This document shows, in pieces, positions 18,598 to 26,122 of a DNA stretch of 33,791 bases. Numbering within the stretch: the stretch's first letter is position 1; each line of letters starts with the position of its first letter. The notes under the pieces were generated by a model. That model did not search any database. It saw only the letters and a list, made by a program, of their open reading frames with translations, and was not told the origin of the DNA. The position numbers and the translations under genes were made by a program. The stretch is taken from NCBI GenBank assembly GCA_024279115.1, contig JAJRRW010000026.1:1-33791 (forward strand). The letters run 5' to 3'. The DNA is from Alphaproteobacteria bacterium. Lineage in GTDB: Bacteria > Pseudomonadota > Alphaproteobacteria > Rhizobiales > JAKIUO01.

Positions 18598-18979
18598 ATG
18601 AAGATGATATTGATGGTGGCGATGGGGGGGGGCGATTGGCTCTTCGTTTCGTTATTTGGTTGGTGTTGCGGCGACGCGCCTGTTTGGCATCGGTTTTCCG
18701 TGGGGCACCTTGATCGTCAATATTGTCGGCTCGTTTTTGATGGGCATGTTGATTGTGGCGCTGGCACTGCGGTTTTCGGTAAGTAATGAGGTGCGGGCGT
18801 TTTTGGCGATAGGTGTGTTGGGCGGTTTTACCACTTTTTCAAGCTTTGCGCTCGATGTGGTGGCGCTCTATGAAAAGAAGCAGTATTTTGCCTCCATGGG
18901 TTATATGAGCGTTTCGGTCATATGCACTATACTTGCCCTGTTTTTGGGAATGGCGGTTGTTCGCTCCTTGATGGGTTGA
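18598..18979 (+). CDS. crcB: Fluoride channel CrcB/Fluc, frame broken by one extra G in a G9 run
   Basis: CrcB exports fluoride across the inner membrane as a dual-topology dimer. From ATG 18598 the frame reads MKMILMVAMGG and then leaves the family sequence at a run of nine G (18624-18632). Removing one G gives AIGSSFRYLVGVAATRLFG, joining exactly to the open frame that continues at 18656 with GIGFPWGTLIVNIVGSFLMG and the pore motif GGFTTFSSF. The joined protein is about 126 residues with four helices, the normal size. This is either a homopolymer sequencing error or real slippage. Confidence 0.9.
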
Positions 18980-19000
18980 ACCAGTTAGCGAGAAACCAAT

Positions 19001-20002
19001 ATGAGCGGCGTGACACAAAAAAACATTGCTGAAAATGAGGATGGTATGCGGCTTGACCGCTGGTTCCGTTCGCATTTTCCCCAGATCTCGCAAGGTCAGT
19101 TGCAAAAATATTTGCGCAAGGGGGAAGTGCGCGTCGATGGCGGACGCTCGAAATCGTCACGGCGTCTGGTCACGGGACAAGAAGTGCGTATTCCGCCCCT
19201 GCCAGATGAACCAACCGACAAAAAGCCGCGCCCCAAGCGCTTAACACAAAGCGATATTGATTTCATTCAATCGCTGGTGATCTATCGCGACAAGCATTTC
19301 ATTGCCATCAACCAGCCACCAGGCCTGTCGGTGCAGGGCGGTACCAATCAAGAGCGCCATGTCGATGGATTGCTGGAGGGTCTGAAATATGACCTGGAAG
19401 AGCGCCCCAAGCTGGTTCACCGGCTTGATCGTGATACGTCTGGCGTTTTGATGCTGGCGCGCTCAAGGGCTTCGGCGACGCTGATGGGCAAGCTGTTCAA
19501 ACAGCGCGATACATCAAAACTCTATTGGGCCGCTGTGATGGGGACGCCGCGTCCTGCAGTCGGTGAAATCCAGCTGGCGCTGGCCAAGAAAAAAGGCCGC
19601 TCCGGGGAGAAAATGCAAGTTTGTTACGAGGGGGAGGAAGAAGGGCAATATGCGGTTTCCAAATATGCCGTTCTGGCAAATGCCGGGCAACGATTTTCGT
19701 TTGTTGCCTTAACACCGATCACCGGGCGCACGCATCAGCTGCGCGTGCATATGAATGCCATTGACTTTCCCATTGTCGGGGATGGGAAATATGGCGGCAA
19801 GGACGCCCATCCTGGCGGCGAGGTGCCTCGCCAATTACATCTTCACGCCCGCGCTTTCCGTTTTGCTCATCCAGATAGCAAGCGCATGATAACGGTGCGG
19901 GCGCCTTTGCCAGATCATATGATGACCACCTGGGAATTGATGGGGTTTGACCCCCATAGCCAAGATAATCCGTTCGATGTCCCGCTCGGCAAGGGGGCCT
20001 AG
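19001..20002 (+). CDS. rluC: RluA-family 23S rRNA pseudouridine synthase (RluC-like)
   Basis: The 333-residue enzyme converts specific uridines of 23S rRNA to pseudouridine. An S4 RNA-binding domain spans about residues 14-65 (MRLDRWFRSHFPQ, YLRKGEVRVDG), and the catalytic domain carries HRLDRDTSGVL with Asp143 as nucleophile, and later PITGRTHQLRVHM. RluC is favoured over RluD because alphaproteobacterial genes in this position are usually so named; specificity is not proven. Its TAG is directly followed by the ATG of the next gene. Confidence 0.9.
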   Translation: MSGVTQKNIAENEDGMRLDRWFRSHFPQISQGQLQKYLRKGEVRVDGGRSKSSRRLVTGQEVRIPPLPDEPTDKKPRPKRLTQSDIDFIQSLVIYRDKHFIAINQPPGLSVQGGTNQERHVDGLLEGLKYDLEERPKLVHRLDRDTSGVLMLARSRASATLMGKLFKQRDTSKLYWAAVMGTPRPAVGEIQLALAKKKGRSGEKMQVCYEGEEEGQYAVSKYAVLANAGQRFSFVALTPITGRTHQLRVHMNAIDFPIVGDGKYGGKDAHPGGEVPRQLHLHARAFRFAHPDSKRMITVRAPLPDHMMTTWELMGFDPHSQDNPFDVPLGKGA

Positions 20003-20698
20003 ATGACAGCCGATAGCGCAGAGCCAAAGCTGGTTATTTTTGATTGCGATGGCACATTGGTTGATAGTCAGCATATTATCATCAAGGCGATGAAAACGGC
20101 TTTTGAAGCGCTTGATATTGTCCCGCCGCCTGATAACGAAATTAAGAACATTATTGGCTTGTCGCTTGAAACAGCCGTCGAGGCGTTGACCCCAAAAGCC
20201 GAGCTGGCGAAACTGGGGCGGCTTTGTGAGGTGTTTAAAGCGTCTTTTATTGCTCAACGGGAATTGCCTGATTTCCATGAGCCGTTATTTTATGGTGCTC
20301 GCGAAATTTTGCAAGAATTGGCAGGCCGGGATGATATTTTGCTCGGAGTGGCAACGGGCAAATCGCGGCGCGGCGTCGACAAATTGTTCGAGCGAGAAAA
20401 TCTGGCACAGTTTTTTTTTAATATCCAGACGGCCGATGACGCCCCCTCCAAACCTCACCCTGGGATGATCTTGCAAGCCATCGAGCAAACCGGCATTCTT
20501 AGCGAGAATGTTTTGATGATTGGTGACACTACTTTTGATATGGAAATGGCCGTTAATGCGAAGGTGGCAGCGATTGGGGTGCGTTGGGGCTATCATGACG
20601 AGCAGATGTTAAGGGGAGCAGGAGCTCATCGCTTGATCGACCAATTCAGCGAGATCGGCAATCTGCTGGCGGCTCTTGATCAAACGGCTTGCCAATGA
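20003..20698 (+). CDS. HAD-family phosphatase (phosphoglycolate phosphatase-like)
   Basis: The 231-residue protein has the HAD motif I FDCDGTLVD (Asp14 nucleophile, Asp16 acid/base), motif II near GVATGKSRRG, a lysine region KPHPGM, and motif IV IGDTTFDMEMA. The helical cap between motifs I and II places it with the Gph/PGMB subfamily. The substrate is not known. It abuts rluC and overlaps the next gene by 4 bases, so all three are probably co-translated. This trio recurs in alphaproteobacteria. Confidence 0.88.
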   Translation: MTADSAEPKLVIFDCDGTLVDSQHIIIKAMKTAFEALDIVPPPDNEIKNIIGLSLETAVEALTPKAELAKLGRLCEVFKASFIAQRELPDFHEPLFYGAREILQELAGRDDILLGVATGKSRRGVDKLFERENLAQFFFNIQTADDAPSKPHPGMILQAIEQTGILSENVLMIGDTTFDMEMAVNAKVAAIGVRWGYHDEQMLRGAGAHRLIDQFSEIGNLLAALDQTACQ

Positions 20699-21393
20699 AT
20701 AATAAAATCAAACGCTTCTATGCAAAAGTTGCAACCAGTTCTGACAAGAGCGGCGTGCGGGTTGAGCTTGACGGGCGCCCGGTGAAGTCAGCAGGGCAAC
20801 GAATATTGCAGCTTCCGCATCAAAATATGGCGGAGCAGTTGGCCCTGGAATGGAGCCAGCAGGAAGAGTTTATAGATTTCGCCAATATGCCCATTATGCG
20901 CTTTGCAAGCGCTGTTACCGACAATATCATGCCGCGCCCGCAAGAGGCTCGCGCTGAAATTGTCAAATATGCTCACTCTGATCTGCTATGTTACCGGGTC
21001 AGCAAGCCAGACAGCCTGATCGAGCGGCAAAGCCAGTTTTGGGATCCGGTTTTGCATCAATTCAAGGACGAATTGAAAATTGAATTGCTCACCTCAAACG
21101 GTATTCAATATGTGGAGCAGCACAAAGATAGCATGACGCGCTTCGAGGCGCTGACCACGCCTCTTGAGGGTTATCAATTAGGGGCTGTTCATCTGTTCAC
21201 CGTGATGACCGGGTCAGCCGTTCTGGCCATGGCCCATTGTCAAAAATGGCTGACCTGTCAGACGGTTTGGGAGCTTGCCCATCTTGATGAAGAATTTCAG
21301 GCCGAGCAATGGGGGCAAGATGAAGAAGCCACCTTGCGCCGCGCGCGCCGCTATGTCGAGTTAAGCGCCGCCGCTCTGGTTTTCGATGAGTAA
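20695..21393 (+). CDS. ATP12 family chaperone protein
   Basis: The 232-residue product matches the ATP12 family, known in mitochondria for assembly of F1-ATPase alpha subunit and conserved in alphaproteobacteria. Visible features are the N-terminal RFYAKVATSS and VELDGRPVKSAG, the acidic LALEWSQQEEFIDFANMPIM, and SDLLCYRVSKPDSLIERQS. ATG 20695 overlaps the HAD stop (ATGA) and is preferred to the upstream TTG. It ends one base before the convergent hydrolase gene. Confidence 0.92.
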   Translation: MNNKIKRFYAKVATSSDKSGVRVELDGRPVKSAGQRILQLPHQNMAEQLALEWSQQEEFIDFANMPIMRFASAVTDNIMPRPQEARAEIVKYAHSDLLCYRVSKPDSLIERQSQFWDPVLHQFKDELKIELLTSNGIQYVEQHKDSMTRFEALTTPLEGYQLGAVHLFTVMTGSAVLAMAHCQKWLTCQTVWELAHLDEEFQAEQWGQDEEATLRRARRYVELSAAALVFDE

Positions 21394-21394
21394 T

Positions 21395-22048
21395 CTACGA
21401 CTTCGAGTTGTCCTCGAGGTTTTTATTGAGATAACCGTCAATCACCGCCATCAGATCTTCGATCCGGTTCTCGAAAAAATGATTGGCATTGGGGACGACG
21501 ACATGGCCGATGTCGATGCCTTTTTGGGTTTTCAGTTTTTCAACAAGCGTCTGGATATCTGCGGCAGGCACCACCCGGTCAATCTCGCCATTGACGATGA
21601 GACCAGAAGACGGGCAGGGGGCCAGGAATGAAAAATCATAAAGATTGGCCGGCGGCGCAACGGAGATAAACCCTTGCAATTCAGGTCGTCTCATCAATAG
21701 CTGCATACTGATCCAGGCACCAAAAGAAACACCAGCAATCCAGCAATTGGTTGCTTCCTTGTTGATGGCCTGCATCCAGTCAAGAGCTGCGGCGGCATCG
21801 AGCATTTCTCCCGCCCCATTGTCGAACAAACCCTTAGAGCGTCCAACGCCGCGAAAATTAAAACGCAGGACAGAAAAACCGCGTTGCACGAAGCTGTAAT
21901 AAAGGTGATAAACAATCTGGTTATTGATCGTTCCCCCGAACTGGGGATGAGGATGCAGAATTAAGGCGACCGGTGACTCTGGATCAGTGTTATGGTGATA
22001 GCGGCCTTCAAGGCGGCCAGCAGGTCCGTTAAAGACGACCTCGGGCAT
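21395..22048 (-). CDS. Alpha/beta hydrolase
   Basis: The 217-residue protein has an alpha/beta-hydrolase fold: the HPHPQFGGTINNQIVYHLYY region near the oxyanion hole, the nucleophile elbow GVSFG with Ser108, Asp157 in NGEIDRVVP and His190 in PNANHFF. This short form with HPHPQFGGTM-like start is common in alphaproteobacteria and has no defined substrate. There is no signal peptide, so it is probably cytosolic. It is the only minus-strand gene supported in the window and diverges from the suf operon. Confidence 0.88.
   Translation of the reverse strand: MPEVVFNGPAGRLEGRYHHNTDPESPVALILHPHPQFGGTINNQIVYHLYYSFVQRGFSVLRFNFRGVGRSKGLFDNGAGEMLDAAAALDWMQAINKEATNCWIAGVSFGAWISMQLLMRRPELQGFISVAPPANLYDFSFLAPCPSSGLIVNGEIDRVVPAADIQTLVEKLKTQKGIDIGHVVVPNANHFFENRIEDLMAVIDGYLNKNLEDNSKS
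21401..21424 (+). terminator. Terminator for the rluC-HAD-ATP12 genes, inside the antisense hydrolase 3' end
   Basis: CTTCGAG (21401-21407) pairs with CTCGAGG (21413-21419; one T-G pair) around TTGTC, followed by five T (21420-21424). It reads as a rho-independent terminator on the plus strand, eight bases after the ATP12 stop. It overlaps the last codons of the minus-strand hydrolase, so the hydrolase C-terminal sequence is shaped by it. Confidence 0.65.
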
Positions 22049-22162
22049 GAGTGTGATGCTCCTGCATTGTTTTCAGATTGAACTGAATGGTTTTGGTTCG
22101 CTACTTGAACCTGGAAATCCGGAAACCAAGAAACCACCCCTGTGACAAAAGAGGCGGGTTAA

Positions 22163-22187
22163 ATACTTGACTGCTGTAGTCAGGAAT
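22163..22187 (+). promoter_or_regulatory. IscR-type (type 1) binding site at the suf promoter
   Basis: The 25-base site starts ATACTTGACT (22163-22172) and ends TAGTCAGGAAT (22177-22187), with a CTG centre after a G. It fits the E. coli IscR type-1 consensus (ATASYYGACTR-www-YAGTCRRSTAT) at nearly all fixed positions, except the three centre bases and one or two in the right end. It overlaps the -35 element, so a bound regulator would block RNA polymerase. It lies about 210 bases before an IscR-like gene. Confidence 0.75.
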
Positions 22188-22195
22188 TATATATC
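22167..22195 (+). promoter_or_regulatory. Probable sigma70 promoter of the suf operon
   Basis: TTGACT (22167-22172) and TATATC (22190-22195) are separated by 17 bases. Transcription would start near 22202, giving a leader of about 200 bases before the regulator gene. The IscR-like site covers the -35 box. The remainder of the 352-base gap 22049-22400 holds no convincing gene. Confidence 0.65.
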
Positions 22196-22232
22196 ATAAC
22201 TATGGAATGTGAATGACCTGTTCGGTTTGCGC

Positions 22233-22345
22233 ACTCGTCTATTTTAAAACGAGTGATGAATTTAGACATTTTTGTCTACACGAATATGCAGACCCAAGGC
22301 AAGTGAATTACATTCAAAACAACGAAATTCAGGGCAAAATCCCTG
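22233..22345 (+). other. Structured leader of the suf mRNA with three hairpins
   Basis: Three small stems follow the promoter: ACTCGT/ACGAGT (22233-22254), TAGACA/TGTCTA (22263-22278) and CAGGG/CCCTG (22330-22345). None has a T-run. A 60-codon frame in the same stretch (from 22213) looks unlike a protein. The leader may affect mRNA stability or translation, but no known riboswitch was recognised. Confidence 0.35.
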
Positions 22346-22400
22346 TTTGCTGCGAGAAATGGGTTTTAACCTGCTCCATAGCGATTATTGGATGAATTGA

Positions 22401-22907
22401 ATGAAGCTCAATACCAAAGGCAGATATGCAGTGATGGCGATGGCGGATATCGCCAAATGTGGCCTGGGAGGTGCCCCGAGCAAGGCTGTGCCCATGGCGC
22501 AGATTGCCGAGCGTCAGCACATATCTTTGCCTTATCTTGAACAGCTTTTTTCTAAGCTTCGCCGAGAAGGTCTGGTGTCAAGTATGCGTGGTCCCGGCGG
22601 CGGCTATACTCTGGCGCGACCAGCATCGCAAATTTATATCGGCGAAATTATGCAAGCTGTTGGTGAACCTGTAAAAATGACCCGCTGCAACCGTGAAAAA
22701 AATGAGTCTACCGGTTGCATTGGCGGGGGGGATTGCAATACGCACGAGCTGTGGAGCGCCTTGAGCGATCACATCTATAATTTTCTTGGCAGCATCAGTC
22801 TGCAGGACGTCATCGACAAGAATGTCGGATCATTTGGGTCGTTGACCTCAAATTTGCGCGCCGTCAATGAGAAAACCGGGCCCGAGGCGATCGAGGAGGC
22901 GATATGA
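22401..22907 (+). CDS. iscR: Rrf2-family Fe-S regulator, IscR-like
   Basis: The 168-residue protein has the Rrf2 winged-helix domain: MKLNTKGRYAVMAMADIA, the recognition region HISLPYLEQLFSKLRREGLV (40-59) and GPGGGYTLAR. IscR binds a [2Fe-2S] cluster and represses Fe-S assembly genes when it is loaded. Cluster ligands here would be Cys96, Cys106, Cys112 and His115; the last three match the CxxxxxCxxH spacing of E. coli, but the first gap is nine residues rather than five. It leads the suf operon and overlaps the next gene by 4 bases. An IscR-type site upstream supports autoregulation. RirA is another Rrf2 regulator in these bacteria and cannot be fully excluded. Confidence 0.88.
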   Translation: MKLNTKGRYAVMAMADIAKCGLGGAPSKAVPMAQIAERQHISLPYLEQLFSKLRREGLVSSMRGPGGGYTLARPASQIYIGEIMQAVGEPVKMTRCNREKNESTGCIGGGDCNTHELWSALSDHIYNFLGSISLQDVIDKNVGSFGSLTSNLRAVNEKTGPEAIEEAI

Positions 22908-24115
22908 CCGTAAACGCGCTGCCGCTTGACCGGGTATATCTTGACCACAATGCCACATCTCCGTTGCGCCCAAGAGTGCGCGAGGCGATGCTTGAGGCCA
23001 TGAATTTTGCTGGCAACCCTTCTTCTGTGCACGCCGAAGGGCGAAAAGCGCACGCCTTTATCGAGCGGTCCCGGGAGAAAATCGCCGCGTTGATCGGCGC
23101 CGATGCCAATGATGTTTTGTTCACCTCAGGGGGGACCGAGGCGAATATTACCGCCCTGTCCCCGGGGTTGGTGGCGAACACGCAAGAAGATCGCGCCAGA
23201 GCCTTGTGTTTTGTGTCGGCAATTGAACATCCATCGGTATTCAAAGGGGGGCGGTTTGCTCCCTCACAGATCAGGATCATTCCCGTTACATCATCGGGCG
23301 TCGTCGATCTGGATGCGTTTATCGACCTGCTTGATGACCATGAGCTGGCCCCTTTGAAAGGGGAGAACAGCAAACATCCGTTCATCGTCTCTGTGATGCT
23401 TGCCAACAATGAGACCGGAGCCATTCAGCCTGTCACCGAGATCGCTGGCATTGTGCTGGAACGCGGCGGTTTAATGCATTGTGACGGGGTGCAGGCCCTG
23501 GGACGGATGCCCTTTGACCTGGCCTCGATCGGTGTTGATCTGGTGACCATTGCCGCCCATAAAATTGGCGGACCAAAAGGCGTTGGTGCTCTGGTCGGGC
23601 CGGCGATCGACAATATATTAAGTGATCCCTTGATGAGAGGGGGCGGGCAGGAGTTAAGGCGCCGGGCCGGAACCGAAGATATTGTTTCTATTGCCGGGTT
23701 TGCCATTGCTGCCGAAATATCGTGTGAAGAACTTGCCGACCGCGAGATGGTCAGGTTTTTGCGTGATCGCACCGAGCGACGTTTAAGCAAACAGCATGCC
23801 GATTTGGTCATTTTTGGCAAGGAAACTGACAGGCTGGATAATACGACCTTCATGGCCATTCCAGGAATTTTGGCCCAGAATATGGTGATCGCACTTGATC
23901 TGGACGGGATCGCCATTAGCGCGGGGACGGCCTGTTCCTCTGGAAAAACCAAACAATCTGGCGCGCTTGAAGCCATGGGGGTGAGCCCCGATATTGCGCA
24001 ATGTGCGTTTCGTGTCAGCTTTGGCCCACAGAACTGGCTGGACGATGTGGACCGTTTGGTGGAGGCGATCGCCAAAACAGTAAAACAGCATAAAAAAGCA
24101 CGAGCGAACGGGTGA
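22904..24115 (+). CDS. Class V cysteine desulfurase, IscS/NifS-like
   Basis: This PLP enzyme takes sulfur from cysteine, leaving alanine, and passes it as persulfide to the scaffold. The 403-residue protein has YLDHNATSPLRP (12-23), SGGTEANITAL, the PLP lysine Lys220 in AAHKIGGPKG, and the mobile active-site loop with Cys344 in SAGTACSSGKTK. The RxGTE motif (RAGTED, 254-259) marks group I (IscS/NifS). ATG 22904 overlaps the regulator stop. A second, group II desulfurase (sufS) lies later in the same operon, so roles may be split or redundant. Confidence 0.93.
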   Translation: MTVNALPLDRVYLDHNATSPLRPRVREAMLEAMNFAGNPSSVHAEGRKAHAFIERSREKIAALIGADANDVLFTSGGTEANITALSPGLVANTQEDRARALCFVSAIEHPSVFKGGRFAPSQIRIIPVTSSGVVDLDAFIDLLDDHELAPLKGENSKHPFIVSVMLANNETGAIQPVTEIAGIVLERGGLMHCDGVQALGRMPFDLASIGVDLVTIAAHKIGGPKGVGALVGPAIDNILSDPLMRGGGQELRRRAGTEDIVSIAGFAIAAEISCEELADREMVRFLRDRTERRLSKQHADLVIFGKETDRLDNTTFMAIPGILAQNMVIALDLDGIAISAGTACSSGKTKQSGALEAMGVSPDIAQCAFRVSFGPQNWLDDVDRLVEAIAKTVKQHKKARANG

Positions 24116-24168
24116 TCGCTTACCTGCTTTTTGACGAAAATTTTGAGAAGTAACAAGGAACCGAGCCA

Positions 24169-25647
24169 ATGGCTGGCATACAAGACGAAACAATCGATCA
24201 AGTTAAAGATCTCGACGTCGACAAATATAAATATGGTTTTACCACCGATATCGAAATGGATATGGCACCCAAAGGCCTGTCCGAGGATATTGTGCGCTTT
24301 ATCTCGGCCAAAAAGAATGAGCCTGAATGGATGCTCGACTATCGCCTTGATGCCTATCGGCGCTGGTTGACCATGGAGGAGCCAAGCTGGGCGATTCTCA
24401 ACTATCCAAAGATCGATTTTAATGATCTGTACTATTATGCCGCGCCAAAGAAAAAGATCGAGCTGGACAGCCTTGATGATCTTGATCCTGAAATTCTGGC
24501 GACCTACGAAAAGCTCGGTATTCCCTTGAAAGAGCAAGAAATTCTGGCTGGCGTCAAAGGCACGAGAAACAAGGTTGCCGTGGATGCTGTATTTGACAGC
24601 GTGTCGGTGGCAACAACATTTAAAAAAGAGCTGGCCAAGGCCGGGGTGATCTTTTGTCCCATATCAGAGGCACTGCAAACCCATCCCGAACTGGTGCGCA
24701 AATATCTGGGCTCGGTTGTTCCCGCCACCGATAATTTTTACGCCACCCTCAATCAGGCGGTGTTCTCGGATGGCAGTTTTGTCTATATCCCCGAGGGCGT
24801 GCGCTGTCCCATGGAGCTGTCTACCTATTTTCGCATCAATGCCGAAAATACCGGACAGTTCGAGCGTACCTTGATCATTGCCGACAAGGGGTCTTATGTC
24901 TCCTATCTGGAAGGTTGCACGGCTCCCCAGCGCGATGAAAACCAGCTGCATGCGGCGGTTGTCGAGCTGATCATCATGGATGATGCGGAGATTAAATATT
25001 CCACTGTTCAAAACTGGTACCCCGGTGACAAGGACGGCAAGGGCGGCATTTATAATTTTGTGACCAAGCGCGCTGATTGCCGTGGTCGCAACTCGAAAGT
25101 GTCGTGGACACAGGTGGAAACCGGTTCGGCTATCACCTGGAAATATCCCAGCTGCATCCTGCGCGGTGATAATTCGCAAGGCGAGTTTTATTCCATTGCC
25201 GTCTCAAACGGGGCGCAGCAGGTGGACAGTGGCACCAAGATGATCCATCTGGGTAAAAACACCTCCAGCCGTATCATCTCCAAGGGCATATCGGCAGGCA
25301 AAAGCTCCAACTGCTATCGCGGTCTGGTCTCCGCGCACAGACGCGCAACCGGGTCGCGCAATTATACCCAGTGCGACAGCTTGCTCATTGGCGATAAATG
25401 TTCGGCTCATACGGTACCCTATCTGGAAGCCAAAACGCCGAGCGCGCAGTTTGAACATGAGGCCACAACCTCAAAAATTTCGGAAGACCAGCTATTTTAC
25501 TGCATGCAACGCGGCATGAGCGAAGAAGAGGCAGTGGCGCTCATCGTCAACGGCTTTGTGCGCGATGTGTTGCAGCATCTGCCTATGGAATTCATGGCCG
25601 AAAGCCAGAAACTCATCGGCATAAGTCTTGAGGGCAGCGTGGGGTGA
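24169..25647 (+). CDS. sufB: Fe-S cluster scaffold protein SufB
   Basis: SufB forms the SufBC2D scaffold on which clusters are built. The 492-residue protein has [20 protein letters not shown] near residue 60-80, [20 protein letters not shown], and the beta-helix core with [20 protein letters not shown]. Cys402 in [11 protein letters not shown] and Glu431 in FEHEATTS align with E. coli Cys405 and Glu434, which are needed for sulfur transfer and cluster formation. The stop TGA overlaps the next reading frame by one base. Confidence 0.97.
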   Translation: MAGIQDETIDQVKDLDVDKYKYGFTTDIEMDMAPKGLSEDIVRFISAKKNEPEWMLDYRLDAYRRWLTMEEPSWAILNYPKIDFNDLYYYAAPKKKIELDSLDDLDPEILATYEKLGIPLKEQEILAGVKGTRNKVAVDAVFDSVSVATTFKKELAKAGVIFCPISEALQTHPELVRKYLGSVVPATDNFYATLNQAVFSDGSFVYIPEGVRCPMELSTYFRINAENTGQFERTLIIADKGSYVSYLEGCTAPQRDENQLHAAVVELIIMDDAEIKYSTVQNWYPGDKDGKGGIYNFVTKRADCRGRNSKVSWTQVETGSAITWKYPSCILRGDNSQGEFYSIAVSNGAQQVDSGTKMIHLGKNTSSRIISKGISAGKSSNCYRGLVSAHRRATGSRNYTQCDSLLIGDKCSAHTVPYLEAKTPSAQFEHEATTSKISEDQLFYCMQRGMSEEEAVALIVNGFVRDVLQHLPMEFMAESQKLIGISLEGSVG

Positions 25648-26006
25648 TGGGAATTGATGACTTGTCATATGACCCAGTATTGATGCTGGTAATTGTTTTG
25701 ATCCTGAGTGTCTATCTGGTCAAAAGAATCAGAAAGCACACACACCTAACGTCATCCCGGCTCAGGCCGGGATCCAGACAGGGTAAGTGGAATATGATCG
25801 GTGAGGTTGATAAAGACGAGGCAGGTGCCAGACAGGCAAGTTGGAATGAAAAGATACGCGACTGGATACCGTCCTTCGACGGGATGACGGTCGAGAGAGT
25901 GAGACGGTTTGCAAGTTTTGAAATGGGTCAATTGGGTCGTGCTGGCGGTATTGGCCTTTGTGCTTATGTTCACCCGTCAGGTGGTGGAGGCTCTTGGTAT
26001 GGATAA
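25647..26006 (+). CDS. Hypothetical protein reading through an inserted repeat element
   Basis: The frame opens at ATG 25647, one base into the sufB stop, and has [20 protein letters not shown] followed by SVYLVKRIRKH: a single membrane helix with a basic end. From about residue 35 the sequence comes from a 140-bp inverted-repeat element and reads as low-complexity, non-protein-like residues up to 26006. The first 33 residues look like the N-terminus of a real, translationally coupled gene. The rest is probably accidental, so this may be a truncated or dead gene. Confidence 0.4.
   Translation: MGIDDLSYDPVLMLVIVLILSVYLVKRIRKHTHLTSSRLRPGSRQGKWNMIGEVDKDEAGARQASWNEKIRDWIPSFDGMTVERVRRFASFEMGQLGRAGGIGLCAYVHPSGGGGSWYG
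25750..25889. repeat. 140-bp element with imperfect terminal inverted repeats (MITE-like)
   Basis: The left end (25750-25777) and right end (25862-25889) form inverted repeats of 28 bases: both outer parts read CGTCATCCCG inward and inner parts end in ATCCAG, with mismatches between. Similar CGTCATCCCG-ended palindromic repeats are common between genes in many alphaproteobacteria. No clear target-site duplication is seen. It lies between sufB and sufC and interrupts a small membrane-protein frame. It has no transposase and would need one in trans. Confidence 0.65.
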
Positions 26007-26094
26007 TACGCTGGAAAATGTCCTGCGCGTTATCGCCCCGTTGATCGTACTGGTTGTTGGAATAGAATGGATAAGCCGTTTACCCAAAAAATAG
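25909..26094 (+). CDS. Small hydrophobic protein before sufC, possible remnant
   Basis: The 61-residue frame reads LKWVNWVVLAVLAFVLMFTR, a short linker with ALGMDNTLENVLRV, then IAPLIVLVVGIEWISRLPKK: two membrane helices with a basic tail, credible as protein. But it is bounded upstream by TGA at 25900 and has only TTG codons (25909, 25918) as starts and no clear ribosome site. It may be the C-terminal part of a gene split by the inverted-repeat element just upstream. Function unknown; it sits inside the suf operon, 28 bases before sufC. Confidence 0.45.
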   Translation: MQVLKWVNWVVLAVLAFVLMFTRQVVEALGMDNTLENVLRVIAPLIVLVVGIEWISRLPKK

Positions 26095-26122
26095 GGTCGC
26101 GGCGAATGTAAGGAAGTCAAGA

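Noticed and set aside
22213-22395. A 60-codon Cys-rich frame in the suf leader
   Set aside because: No ribosome site, composition unlike neighbouring proteins, and it coincides with RNA stems. Treated as untranslated leader.
23425-24537. Long minus-strand frame (370 codons) opposite the first desulfurase and sufB
   Set aside because: It lies fully antisense to clear genes, has no recognisable domain and is a by-product of the plus-strand codon pattern.
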